Notes under the pieces: model-generated
Databases searched by the model: none
The model's input: only the letters and a program-made list of their open reading frames with translations
What the model was told of the DNA's origin: nothing
In this document: positions 34,162-41,432 of the stretch, piece after piece
How positions within the stretch are numbered: the stretch's first letter is position 1
How the letters are laid out: every line of letters starts with the position of its first letter
Made by a program: the position numbers and the translations under genes
NCBI RefSeq assembly: GCF_900129465.1
Contig: NZ_FSRA01000001.1
Span: 1,302,001 to 1,366,000 of the forward strand
Origin: Chitinophaga niabensis
Lineage (GTDB): Bacteria > Bacteroidota > Bacteroidia > Chitinophagales > Chitinophagaceae
Length of the DNA stretch: 64,000 nucleotides
Reading direction: 5' to 3'

Positions 34162-34497
34162 TTATTTTACAGTTACTTTAATCCCATATTTTGCCATATT
34201 TGAAACAAAATTATTTATGACCTTCTTACTATCTCCTTTATTATTTTGCCAGGATTGAAGAAAAGCGCCCACCTCTTTTGTAAAAGAAGCAGTAGAATGT
34301 GCTTCAATCACTTTTTTACCAACATCAGTTGTAAATGCTGCTTTCAATCCTTTCATATTCTTTCCTGAAAGGCCATCAGCTTCATGATCCATTGAGTAGC
34401 TATTATCAACGAAAGTATGAAGAAAGCTAGATTGATGAGGGGCAAGATTTAAAACAAACTCAATGACATTATTTGCATCTGCGAATTTATCTAAAGT
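34162..34497 (-). pseudogene. 5'-truncated toxin-like C-terminal module
   Basis: A frame with no start codon at its 5' end runs for 111 codons from just after a stop at 34498-34500. The beginning (LDKFADANNVIEFVLNL, then APHQSSFLHTFVDNSYSMD) is as protein-like as the rest, which continues through HEADGLSGKNMKGLKAAF to a C-terminus of KYGIKVTVK. The only ATG (34392) lies in the middle and would give 76 residues. This looks like the tail of a longer protein that lost its front. Its small size, AT-rich composition and the membrane-protein gene 7 bp downstream fit a displaced polymorphic-toxin C-terminus. The toxin family is not recognised. Confidence 0.5.
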
Positions 34498-34780
34498 TTA
34501 ATTGTTTTATCCTAGACATAGGGTAAGGGTATTGTTTATTTAGGTAAAGATTTTTCGAATTGTAAGTTTACGAGCTTTATTAGATGGTAAAATCATCAAA
34601 GGTCCAGGAACAACATTAACAATGTTGAGTGAATAGTAGAAAAAAATTAGGTATGGGTTATTCATTCACTAGATTGTCCGTATTATTGATTTTAGAAATC
34701 CGGGTTATTAATCATACTTAAAAATAGTACAAAACCAATAAAAATAGTGCAGGGCCTTAATATTAATTGTAGTGGAATTA
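34498..34780. other. AT-rich intergenic stretch without a gene
   Basis: About 280 bp, strongly AT-rich, between the toxin-like remnant and the DUF2723 terminator. No convincing reading frame. It contains the direct repeat AAAAATAGT(A/G)CA at 34720-34731 and 34740-34751 (20-bp period) and a single TGTCCG at 34675. It probably belongs to the same acquired segment as the two genes before it. Confidence 0.6.
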
Positions 34781-34816
34781 AAAAAAGGCCGTCTCAAATA
34801 AAGAGACGGCCTTTCC
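34781..34816. terminator. Terminator of the DUF2723 gene
   Basis: A run of A, then AAGGCCGTCTC paired with GAGACGGCCTT around a 7-nt loop, then T-rich sequence. It is strong in both directions and ends just before the DUF2723 stop. Confidence 0.88.
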
Positions 34817-34819
34817 ATT

Positions 34820-37800
34820 TTATTTCTTAGTGCTATCAGGCACCGTGCTGAACTGCTGCCCGGTTTCCTGTTGCTTCAGTGTATCCTTATTACTGAAATC
34901 TACTTTAAGCTGTTTCAGCATACCGAGGAATTGCTCGGCACGTTGTGCATCATCCTGCAGATCGTTGGTAAAGAGCCTTGCAGGCAGGCTGCGGTAGTAA
35001 CGCAGCTGTTGCTCCAGGTCTTTTGTGATCTCTGCAGAGATAGCATCCGCTTTCTTCGCATTACCGGCTATATAGTAAGCATATACTATTTCCATGCTCC
35101 AGAGGTTATGCATGTTACCCGGAGAGGTCATGGCATAAGGCATATTGCCGGGCAGGAATACAGAATCCTGCCTGTCCAGCACCTGCAGTGCTTTATCTTT
35201 TTTACCTTCTTTTACGAGGGCAACACCGAGTTTGGTATAAGCATTCCGCACGCTTTGCAGCATACGGCGATTAGGCTCGTCGAAATAAACGCCGGCAATG
35301 TCCACACTACCATACACGAACTTATCCATGAGGTTGTTGTACATTTTGCGGGTTTGCACCTGGTCGTTCAGGCCGGGCAGCATTTCGTTGGAAGGCAGCC
35401 TGCGTGTTGGCACCAGGCGATAGGTCAATCCTTCCACCTGCAGGAACTCGTTAAATCCGAGGTCTACCGGGCTGGTGAAATAGATCGGACGTTTAAAGGC
35501 GTTGGCTGCAATGATATCATATACGGCCAGGTCGTTCTTATAGATCACGTTTTTCTTCTCAGGCAGTACGATGGGCACCTGCGGCATAATGCGGCCACTA
35601 TCCTGGATATCTACCGTACCATTTTTTACCACTTCATTTACATCTACGGGGATGAAGAATTTCTGTGTAGGCAGGTAGTTCACTTTTTCACCATTCTGTA
35701 AAGGCACCTTGGCGCCATCATTGTCTTCTCCCACGAACTGGATCACTTCTTTCAGGTTAAAGAAGCTGTTCTGCGGGATCTTACCGTTGTCGTAGTGCAT
35801 CACGTAATTGCGGTTTTCACCACGGTATTTTTCAGGTCCCAGGATCATTTCAATGGCCGGACTTTGGTTTACAGCTTTACGTTGCTGATCAATGTACCAG
35901 TCAACACCCAGTAAGCTGAGGTTGATCACCCGTACATCCGGACGAATGCCTTCTACCTCCTGTGCATACCAGAGCGGGTAAGTATCGTTATCACCCACAG
36001 TAAAGAGGATGGCATTTTTATCGCAGGATTCCAGGTAATCGCGGGCTACGTCGCGGGCGATCACTTTCTTGGAACGATCGTGATCATCCCATCCCTGCGC
36101 ACCCATTAATACGGGTGCAGCGAGAAGGCCGAGGCCTATTGCAACAGGGGCTGCAACGGTCTTTTGTTTCTTCACGATGAAGTTATAGATGCTTAATACA
36201 CCCAAACCTATCCAGATGGCAAATGCGTAGAAGGAACCCACAAAGGCGTAATCCCTTTCACGCGGCTGGTTACCGGCCTGGTTCAGGTATACTACAATGG
36301 CCAAACCGGTAAACAGGAAGAGCAATGCTACAATGATCGCATCTTTCCTGTGGCGGTTGTAATGGAAGAAGAATCCAATGAGGCCAAGGATCAGCGGGAG
36401 GAAATAGAATGTATTACGAGCCTTATTGTTCTTCAGGCTGTCCGGCATTTCAGACTGGTCGCCATACAACACATTGTCCAGGGGAGCTATACCGGAAATG
36501 GTATTACCATCGCGGGGATTACCAAAGCCCTGCACATCATTTTGTTTACCGATGAAGTTCCAGCCAAAGTAACGCAGGTACATGAAGCTTACCTGGTATT
36601 TGAGGAAGAAGTAAATATTATCACCAAAAGAAGGCGCTTCGCCATCTTTTAATCCCAGGAATGCTTTGTAGTAATCAGCATGGCCCTGGTCGTTGCTGGC
36701 ATCCCATACGCGGGGGAACAGCATTTTATCCTTGGCAGCATATACGGGTACCTGTTTTTTACCCACCACTACATATTCTTTGTTACCACGGGCATACAGG
36801 TTGCCTTGCTCTTCGTAAGATTCAGGGCGGGCAGTGAACACCTGGCCATAGATCAGCGGGAAATCGCCATACTGCTCACGGCCCAGGTAACCTACCAGGG
36901 ATACAGGATTGTCCACATTATACATATCCACGGAAGGGTTCGCGGAAGAGCGCACCATAGTGGTTACGTAAGTGGAGTAACCCATCAGCAGGAACAGGAT
37001 GCAGGAATTCGCCAGCTGCACCACGTGCCGCAGTTTCTGTGCATTCAGTTCTATGCCGAATAATTTGATGAAGTAAGGGATCAGCAGCACACCAATGCCC
37101 ACCACAAAGCGGAAAATGAGTACTGCGGCACTGTCACCACCTGTGAAGGCCGGGATCAGCACTACGGTGGCTACAATGATCAGCGGTACATACAAACCGA
37201 ATTTAGGTTTATAGTAACCGTAGATCAGTAAAGCGATGATGGCTATGAAGTAGAATGCGAAACCGGAGAAGAAAGGCAGGCTCAGGCTGTTCACAAAGAA
37301 CACGTCCATCATACCGGATGCCTTGATAGTGTCCTGGATGATGAACTTCTGTACCATACCGGTGAGCGCACAACCTATAATAAAGGCCCAGATAGCCCCT
37401 GCGGTAGTAGGGGTTTTGGTGCGCTTGTAATAATAGATCATTACAATGGCGGGAATGGTCAGGAGGTTCAGCAAGTGTACCCCGATGGACAGCCCCATCA
37501 TGTAAGCGATGAAAACGATCCAGCGGTCGCCGTACTTGGTATCTGCTTCATGTTCCCATTTGAGCATGGCCCAGAATACCAGTGCGGTGAAGAGGGAGGA
37601 AAATGCGTACACCTCACCTTCCACGGCGGAGAACCAGAAAGAATCGGAGAAAGTATATGCCAAAGCGCCTACAACGCCGGCACCCATTACGGCCAGCAAT
37701 TGCTGGCTGGAAAGTTCTTCACCGGTTGTGGTGAACATACGGCGTGCAAAGTGGGTAATGGTCCAGAATAAGAACAGGATGGTAAAACCACTGGCCAGGG

Positions 37801-38041
37801 CGCTCATGATATTTACACCCAGGGCTGCTTCAGAAGGAGAGAAGGGAAGGGTAAAGAGCCTGCCCAGCAATACAAATAAAGGAGCTCCCGGAGGGTGAGG
37901 TACCTGTACCCTATAGGCCGCGGAAATGAACTCGCCGCAATCCCACAGGCTTCCCGTGGCTTCCATGGTCATTAAATACACACTACAGGCAATTATACAC
38001 ACGATCCAGCCTGTAATGTTATTAATCCTGTTAAAATTCAT
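34820..38041 (-). CDS. DUF2723 polytopic membrane protein (TMEM260-like, candidate protein glycosyltransferase)
   Basis: 1073 residues. The N-terminus is typical of DUF2723: ITGWIVCIIACSVYLMTME, then LWDCGEFISAAYRVQVPHPPGAPLF, where the acidic Asp and Glu and the HPPG are conserved. About 12-14 membrane helices run to residue ~640. A long soluble C-terminal region follows, with IDQQRKAVNQSPAIEM, helical repeats and EGKKDKALQVLDRQDSV, which looks TPR-like. The human relative TMEM260 is an O-mannosyltransferase of the GT-C type. A protein O-glycosylation role in the inner membrane is therefore likely but unproven here. It is a single gene with a TATTTTTG box 23 nt before the ATG. Confidence 0.87.
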   Translation of the reverse strand: MNFNRINNITGWIVCIIACSVYLMTMEATGSLWDCGEFISAAYRVQVPHPPGAPLFVLLGRLFTLPFSPSEAALGVNIMSALASGFTILFLFWTITHFARRMFTTTGEELSSQQLLAVMGAGVVGALAYTFSDSFWFSAVEGEVYAFSSLFTALVFWAMLKWEHEADTKYGDRWIVFIAYMMGLSIGVHLLNLLTIPAIVMIYYYKRTKTPTTAGAIWAFIIGCALTGMVQKFIIQDTIKASGMMDVFFVNSLSLPFFSGFAFYFIAIIALLIYGYYKPKFGLYVPLIIVATVVLIPAFTGGDSAAVLIFRFVVGIGVLLIPYFIKLFGIELNAQKLRHVVQLANSCILFLLMGYSTYVTTMVRSSANPSVDMYNVDNPVSLVGYLGREQYGDFPLIYGQVFTARPESYEEQGNLYARGNKEYVVVGKKQVPVYAAKDKMLFPRVWDASNDQGHADYYKAFLGLKDGEAPSFGDNIYFFLKYQVSFMYLRYFGWNFIGKQNDVQGFGNPRDGNTISGIAPLDNVLYGDQSEMPDSLKNNKARNTFYFLPLILGLIGFFFHYNRHRKDAIIVALLFLFTGLAIVVYLNQAGNQPRERDYAFVGSFYAFAIWIGLGVLSIYNFIVKKQKTVAAPVAIGLGLLAAPVLMGAQGWDDHDRSKKVIARDVARDYLESCDKNAILFTVGDNDTYPLWYAQEVEGIRPDVRVINLSLLGVDWYIDQQRKAVNQSPAIEMILGPEKYRGENRNYVMHYDNGKIPQNSFFNLKEVIQFVGEDNDGAKVPLQNGEKVNYLPTQKFFIPVDVNEVVKNGTVDIQDSGRIMPQVPIVLPEKKNVIYKNDLAVYDIIAANAFKRPIYFTSPVDLGFNEFLQVEGLTYRLVPTRRLPSNEMLPGLNDQVQTRKMYNNLMDKFVYGSVDIAGVYFDEPNRRMLQSVRNAYTKLGVALVKEGKKDKALQVLDRQDSVFLPGNMPYAMTSPGNMHNLWSMEIVYAYYIAGNAKKADAISAEITKDLEQQLRYYRSLPARLFTNDLQDDAQRAEQFLGMLKQLKVDFSNKDTLKQQETGQQFSTVPDSTKK

Positions 38042-38064
38042 AAGGTTGTTTTATATAATTCCGA

Positions 38065-38072
38065 CAAAAATA
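38065..38072 (-). promoter_or_regulatory. -7 promoter box (TATTTTTG) of the DUF2723 gene
   Basis: Exact TAnnTTTG match on the - strand, 23 nt before the ATG at 38041. No clear -33 TTTG at the expected distance. Confidence 0.5.
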
Positions 38073-38181
38073 GAAAAAGTAACCAATTAAGCTAATGTGA
38101 ACAACAGTTTTAACTTTTTATAAATATTTTAACAATTGGATGGATTGGGGCGATCGGAGGGAAGTACGGTAAATCAGGCTG

Positions 38182-38469
38182 TTATGGTGTTCTGTTTTCC
38201 AGGCTCCAGGCTTCGGGTTTTCCGGTGAACCAGCCTTTAATGGCCGTCCAGGTGTCTGCAAATATCTCCGAGTGGCGGTAAACATCCAGGGCTTCGGTAT
38301 TTTCCCAGTGGCTGTAGGTGAAATATACCCCGATATGGGTTTTGTCTTTCCAAAGCTCGAGGTGAGTACATCCCGGGAAATGGCGGATATCCGCCTGGCG
38401 TTCCGCAAAAAGCTGTTCAAAAGCAGTGGTTTGCGCGGGGTCGAAGGTCAGTTTCACGATCCGGATCAT
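38182..38469 (-). CDS. Small antibiotic-biosynthesis-monooxygenase-like (dimeric alpha-beta barrel) protein
   Basis: 95 residues with the pattern of an ABM-type ferredoxin-like fold: IVKLTFDPAQTTAFEQLFAERQADIRHFPGCTHLELWKD, then VYFTYSHWENTEALDVYRHSEIF. Such proteins are small cytoplasmic oxygenases, heme-degrading proteins or sensors; the role here cannot be set. The start overlaps the upstream stop as TAATG, so translation is coupled to the SAM-hydroxide adenosyltransferase. Confidence 0.7.
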   Translation of the reverse strand: MIRIVKLTFDPAQTTAFEQLFAERQADIRHFPGCTHLELWKDKTHIGVYFTYSHWENTEALDVYRHSEIFADTWTAIKGWFTGKPEAWSLENRTP

Positions 38470-39293
38470 TATTCAAAGATGATTTTCACGGTTTGGTAAA
38501 AGGACAGTTGCTGGTAAACACCTTGCTGCAACTGATCTCTCCGGAAGCCCTGCAGGCCAAACAGCCCGGCGGCGTTCCCTTTATTCACAGCTATTTCAAG
38601 ATACCCGGCAGCATTGAAGAGCGCCAGTTTCTGGCCTTCCGGCACATCTGCATAGGTTTCACTGATATGGGTGATCATTTCATCCCTGCGGAAGAATATG
38701 GCGAACTTGCGTCCCTGCTGCTGGGCAATGAATTGTTCCCGGGTGATGTTCACCACTACGTTCTCAAAATTATCGATGTGTATGATCTGCCCTTCGATAT
38801 AGTCTTCCCCGGTCAGCGGCTGCAGGTTATTTTTCACTGTCAGCTCCGTAACCGGTGTACCTACCTGTTCCATGGATGCGCCTTTTATCATGGCAGCAAT
38901 GGCCAGGGCCATCACCTTTACCATGTTCAGGGTGTGTTTGTTCTCACCCGCTACCAGGGGCAGGCGTACCACCTGTGTTGGCTTTTCCCCGGCTATCATG
39001 GTCACAATACCATTATCTGCACAGCAGATGAACTGGTTATTGTGCCGGGCCATCAGCAGGTAATCTGCTTTACGGTCGAACAGGTTATTCAGCACCAGGT
39101 GAAAGGTATCTTCCGGAAAGTATTTAAATGCGCTGCGGCAGATATATGTGGCCTGCGGCAGGTTGAAAGGAGAGATATGATGAGAGATGTCCACTACCTG
39201 AGCATCCGCGCAGTGTTGCAGCAGCAGGCCCTTAATGGCGCCTGCGAGGTAATCCTGCAAACCGATATCGGATGTTAGTGTGATAATGGGCAT
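38469..39293 (-). CDS. SAM hydroxide adenosyltransferase (DUF62 family)
   Basis: 274 residues. It begins with the family signature MPIITLTSDIGLQDYLAGAIKG and continues with VVDISHHISPFNLPQATYICRSAFKYFP and ADNGIVTMI. The C-terminal beta-barrel domain contains EGQIIHIDNFENVVVNI and KLALFNAAGYLEIAVNKGNA. Members use an activated water molecule to split S-adenosylmethionine into adenosine and methionine; related enzymes make fluorinated or chlorinated products. The halogenase-specific loop is not evident. It is cytoplasmic and coupled to the following ABM-like gene. Confidence 0.9.
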   Translation of the reverse strand: MPIITLTSDIGLQDYLAGAIKGLLLQHCADAQVVDISHHISPFNLPQATYICRSAFKYFPEDTFHLVLNNLFDRKADYLLMARHNNQFICCADNGIVTMIAGEKPTQVVRLPLVAGENKHTLNMVKVMALAIAAMIKGASMEQVGTPVTELTVKNNLQPLTGEDYIEGQIIHIDNFENVVVNITREQFIAQQQGRKFAIFFRRDEMITHISETYADVPEGQKLALFNAAGYLEIAVNKGNAAGLFGLQGFRRDQLQQGVYQQLSFYQTVKIIFE

Positions 39294-39388
39294 GTTATAG
39301 TTTGGGCGCTAAAACCCACAAGGGTATTGCAAATCCTGTGCAAAGAAAGTCATTTTCAATGAGAGTAAGAGAATGTGGAAATTAAAAA

Positions 39389-40207
39389 TTATTCACTTTT
39401 TAAAGGAGAGCCCGGTTCCTTTTTAAAGTGATTGAACACCAGCTTATCTGCCAGGCCGGGTAAAAGCTTGCTCAGCAGTACGGTGATCTTGCCTTGTGAA
39501 GTTAGTACCAGGCTGCGTTTGCGTTTTAATATAGCCTTGAGCGTATGTTGCGCAACGGTTGCTGCACTCATCAGTTTGTTCTCATTCAAAGGTGTTTCCT
39601 GTTGGGATTGCCCGCTTTTATCCAGCGCCGTATTGCGGATATTGGAGGCAGTGAAACCCGGGCAGATCCACATTACATTTATACCTGTATGCAAATTCTC
39701 CGTACGTAAAGCTTCCAGGAATCCCTGCATGGCGAACTTAGAAGCGGAATAACCGGTCCTGCCCGGTAAACCCCTGTATCCTGCAATGGAAGAGATACCC
39801 ACTACGGTACCTTTGTTAGCCAGGATAGAAGGGAAAGCATATTTGGTACAGTATACCGTTCCCCAGAAATTAATATCCACCAGTGTTTTGAGTACTTCCA
39901 CATCCGCATCATGGAACAATGCCCGCATACTGATGCCGGCGTTATTGATCAGCACGTCTATCTTCCCGAACCGGGCCAGTGCATTTTCTATAAAGGCTTT
40001 GCAATCTGCTTCTTTGCTTACATCGGCGGGAAAGGTATGTAAGGCAGGATGGTTCAGTTCCTGCTGCAGGGCATCGAGGGTGCTTTGTTTGCGGCCACAT
40101 ACGGATACATTGGCGCCGGCCTGTAAAAATGCGATGGCCAGTGCCTTTCCGATACCAGAGGTAGCGCCGGTGATCACAACAGTTTTATGCTGAAAGGAAT
40201 TTTGCAT
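39389..40207 (-). CDS. Short-chain dehydrogenase/reductase
   Basis: 272 residues from the ATG at 40207, where the fold starts (MQNSFQHKTVVITGATSGIG). An upstream reading would add residues of no family character. TGATSGIG binds the cofactor, INNAGISM is the structural Asn motif, and GYSASK holds the catalytic Tyr and Lys with Ser in GISSIAGYRG. The loop after the second strand (CGRKQSTL) with its Arg suggests NADPH. A hydrophobic C-terminal stretch (ITVLLSKLLPGLADKLVF) may touch the membrane. The substrate is unknown. A TATTTTTG box lies only 4 nt before the ATG. Confidence 0.88.
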   Translation of the reverse strand: MQNSFQHKTVVITGATSGIGKALAIAFLQAGANVSVCGRKQSTLDALQQELNHPALHTFPADVSKEADCKAFIENALARFGKIDVLINNAGISMRALFHDADVEVLKTLVDINFWGTVYCTKYAFPSILANKGTVVGISSIAGYRGLPGRTGYSASKFAMQGFLEALRTENLHTGINVMWICPGFTASNIRNTALDKSGQSQQETPLNENKLMSAATVAQHTLKAILKRKRSLVLTSQGKITVLLSKLLPGLADKLVFNHFKKEPGSPLKSE

Positions 40208-40211
40208 GGCG

Positions 40212-40219
40212 CAAAAATA
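40212..40219 (-). promoter_or_regulatory. -7-like box (TATTTTTG) immediately before the SDR start
   Basis: Exact TAnnTTTG match, 4 nt before the ATG at 40207. If used, transcription would begin at or inside the start codon, so either the mRNA is leaderless or this match is by chance. Confidence 0.35.
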
Positions 40220-40233
40220 GACAGATTTGTTAT

Positions 40234-40241
40234 TATATTTG
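40234..40241 (+). promoter_or_regulatory. -7 promoter box (TATATTTG), probably for the GNAT gene
   Basis: Exact TAnnTTTG match on the + strand, 128 nt before the GNAT ATG. The leader that would follow contains an 8-bp inverted repeat (40266-40273 with 40311-40318). Confidence 0.45.
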
Positions 40242-40369
40242 CATTTCATGAACATTGCCTGACATACCCTCTCTGCCTGTCTCTAACGGCCTGCCTTACA
40301 TGTAAACATGGAGAGGGTTACCCCTATTTTCAGCAGATATAGACTTTATCATTCAGGAATTATTTAAAC

Positions 40370-40888
40370 ATGCAACCTAACTCAGTTATCATTCAACAGG
40401 AAACTAAAGTTGATCATAAATTCGTTTTTGAAATACATAAGCAGGCGTTCAGGGGGGAAGAGGAGGCCATCCTTGTAGACCGTTTGCGCACAAGCCCTGT
40501 GTATGTTCCGTCACTTTCACTCGTTGCCATCATTGGTCACCGCATCGCAGGGCATATACTTTTTACGGAGATTAAGATCGGTAAAAGGAATGTGCATGCC
40601 CTGGCATTAGCACCGCTTGCTGTGTTACCGGAATTTCAGCATCAGGGCATCGGCGGGATGCTGATCAGGGAAGGACTGTCTAAAGCAGCGGAGGCCGGCT
40701 ATGGTTCCGTGATCGTACTGGGGCACGAACATTACTATCCGAAGTTCGGATTTGTACCTGCTTCCAGGTGGGGGATCACATCACCCTTTGATGTGCCGGA
40801 TAATGTTTTTATGGGGATGGAATTGTTCCCCGGGGCATTGGATGGTGTTTCCGGCATGGTGGAGTATGCACCGGAATTTTTGCATTAA
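40370..40888 (+). CDS. GNAT-family N-acetyltransferase
   Basis: 172 residues. The acetyl-CoA site is ALAPLAVLPEFQHQGIGGMLIREGL, with the Q-x-x-G-x-G/A loop as QHQGIGG. It is preceded by IAGHILFTEIKI and followed by VIVLGHEHYYPKFGFVPASRWGI. This layout matches the YhbS/predicted N-acetyltransferase group. It moves acetyl from acetyl-CoA to an amine; the acceptor is unknown. It is cytoplasmic, with a 128-nt leader after the nearest promoter box. Confidence 0.88.
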   Translation: MQPNSVIIQQETKVDHKFVFEIHKQAFRGEEEAILVDRLRTSPVYVPSLSLVAIIGHRIAGHILFTEIKIGKRNVHALALAPLAVLPEFQHQGIGGMLIREGLSKAAEAGYGSVIVLGHEHYYPKFGFVPASRWGITSPFDVPDNVFMGMELFPGALDGVSGMVEYAPEFLH

Positions 40889-40933
40889 GGTGCGATTTTT
40901 GCACTACATAATACCTCACTAAAATTCAACACC

Positions 40934-41368
40934 ATGTTGCAGGATTTCGTAGTTACCAAGGCACTGGACATTAAAGCACCTGTTTCCAAAGTGTGGAAAT
41001 TTCTCACCACTCCGGAAGGGATAAAGGAATATCTTTTTGGCACCAATGTAACCAGTGAGTGGAAAGTGGGCAGCCTGATCCGTTTTACCGGGGAGTATGA
41101 AGGCAAACCTTATGAAGATAAAGGTACTATTGAAGTGTTCGATAAAGAAAAGGTGTTTGAATATACCTATTACAGCAGCTTCAGTGGTGTGCCGGATCAG
41201 GCGGAGAATTATTCCCTGGTACGGATGGAACTGGAGCCGATCGAAGAAGGAACGCGGCTGAAAGTGAAACACAGCAATTTCCCTACGGAAACGGTTTATC
41301 AGAACAATGAGAAACAATGGGATATTGTAATGGATACGATTAAGGATAAAACAGAAGAGCGCTATTAG
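40934..41368 (+). CDS. SRPBCC/AHSA1-domain protein
   Basis: 144 residues forming one START-like helix-grip fold: ALDIKAPVSKVWKFLTTPEGIKEYLFG, GSLIRFTGEYEGKPYEDKGTIEVFD, VRMELEPIEEGTRLKVKHSNF and QWDIVMDTIKDK. Members bind small hydrophobic ligands or act as stress-linked accessory proteins. No specific ligand is apparent. It is 45 bp downstream of the GNAT gene and probably on the same transcript. The stop lies inside the terminator hairpin. Confidence 0.85.
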   Translation: MLQDFVVTKALDIKAPVSKVWKFLTTPEGIKEYLFGTNVTSEWKVGSLIRFTGEYEGKPYEDKGTIEVFDKEKVFEYTYYSSFSGVPDQAENYSLVRMELEPIEEGTRLKVKHSNFPTETVYQNNEKQWDIVMDTIKDKTEERY

Positions 41369-41385
41369 CGCTCTTCTGTGGTTTT
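41352..41385 (+). terminator. Terminator embedding the AHSA1 stop codon
   Basis: CAGAAGAGCGCT (41352-41363) pairs perfectly with AGCGCTCTTCTG (41367-41378), a 12-bp stem with a 3-nt loop, followed by TGGTTTT. The TAG stop of the AHSA1 gene is in the loop and right arm. Confidence 0.82.
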
Positions 41386-41432
41386 AGAATGGTGGATGGA
41401 ATGATCATGTGGATCATCTGTTAGTCTTTTAT

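Noticed and set aside
34541..34636. Short + strand reading KIFRIVSLRALLDGKIIKGPGTTLTMLSE in the AT-rich gap
   Set aside because: It looks protein-like over 30 codons but has no start and no family I can name, and the opposite strand reads about as well; chance cannot be excluded.
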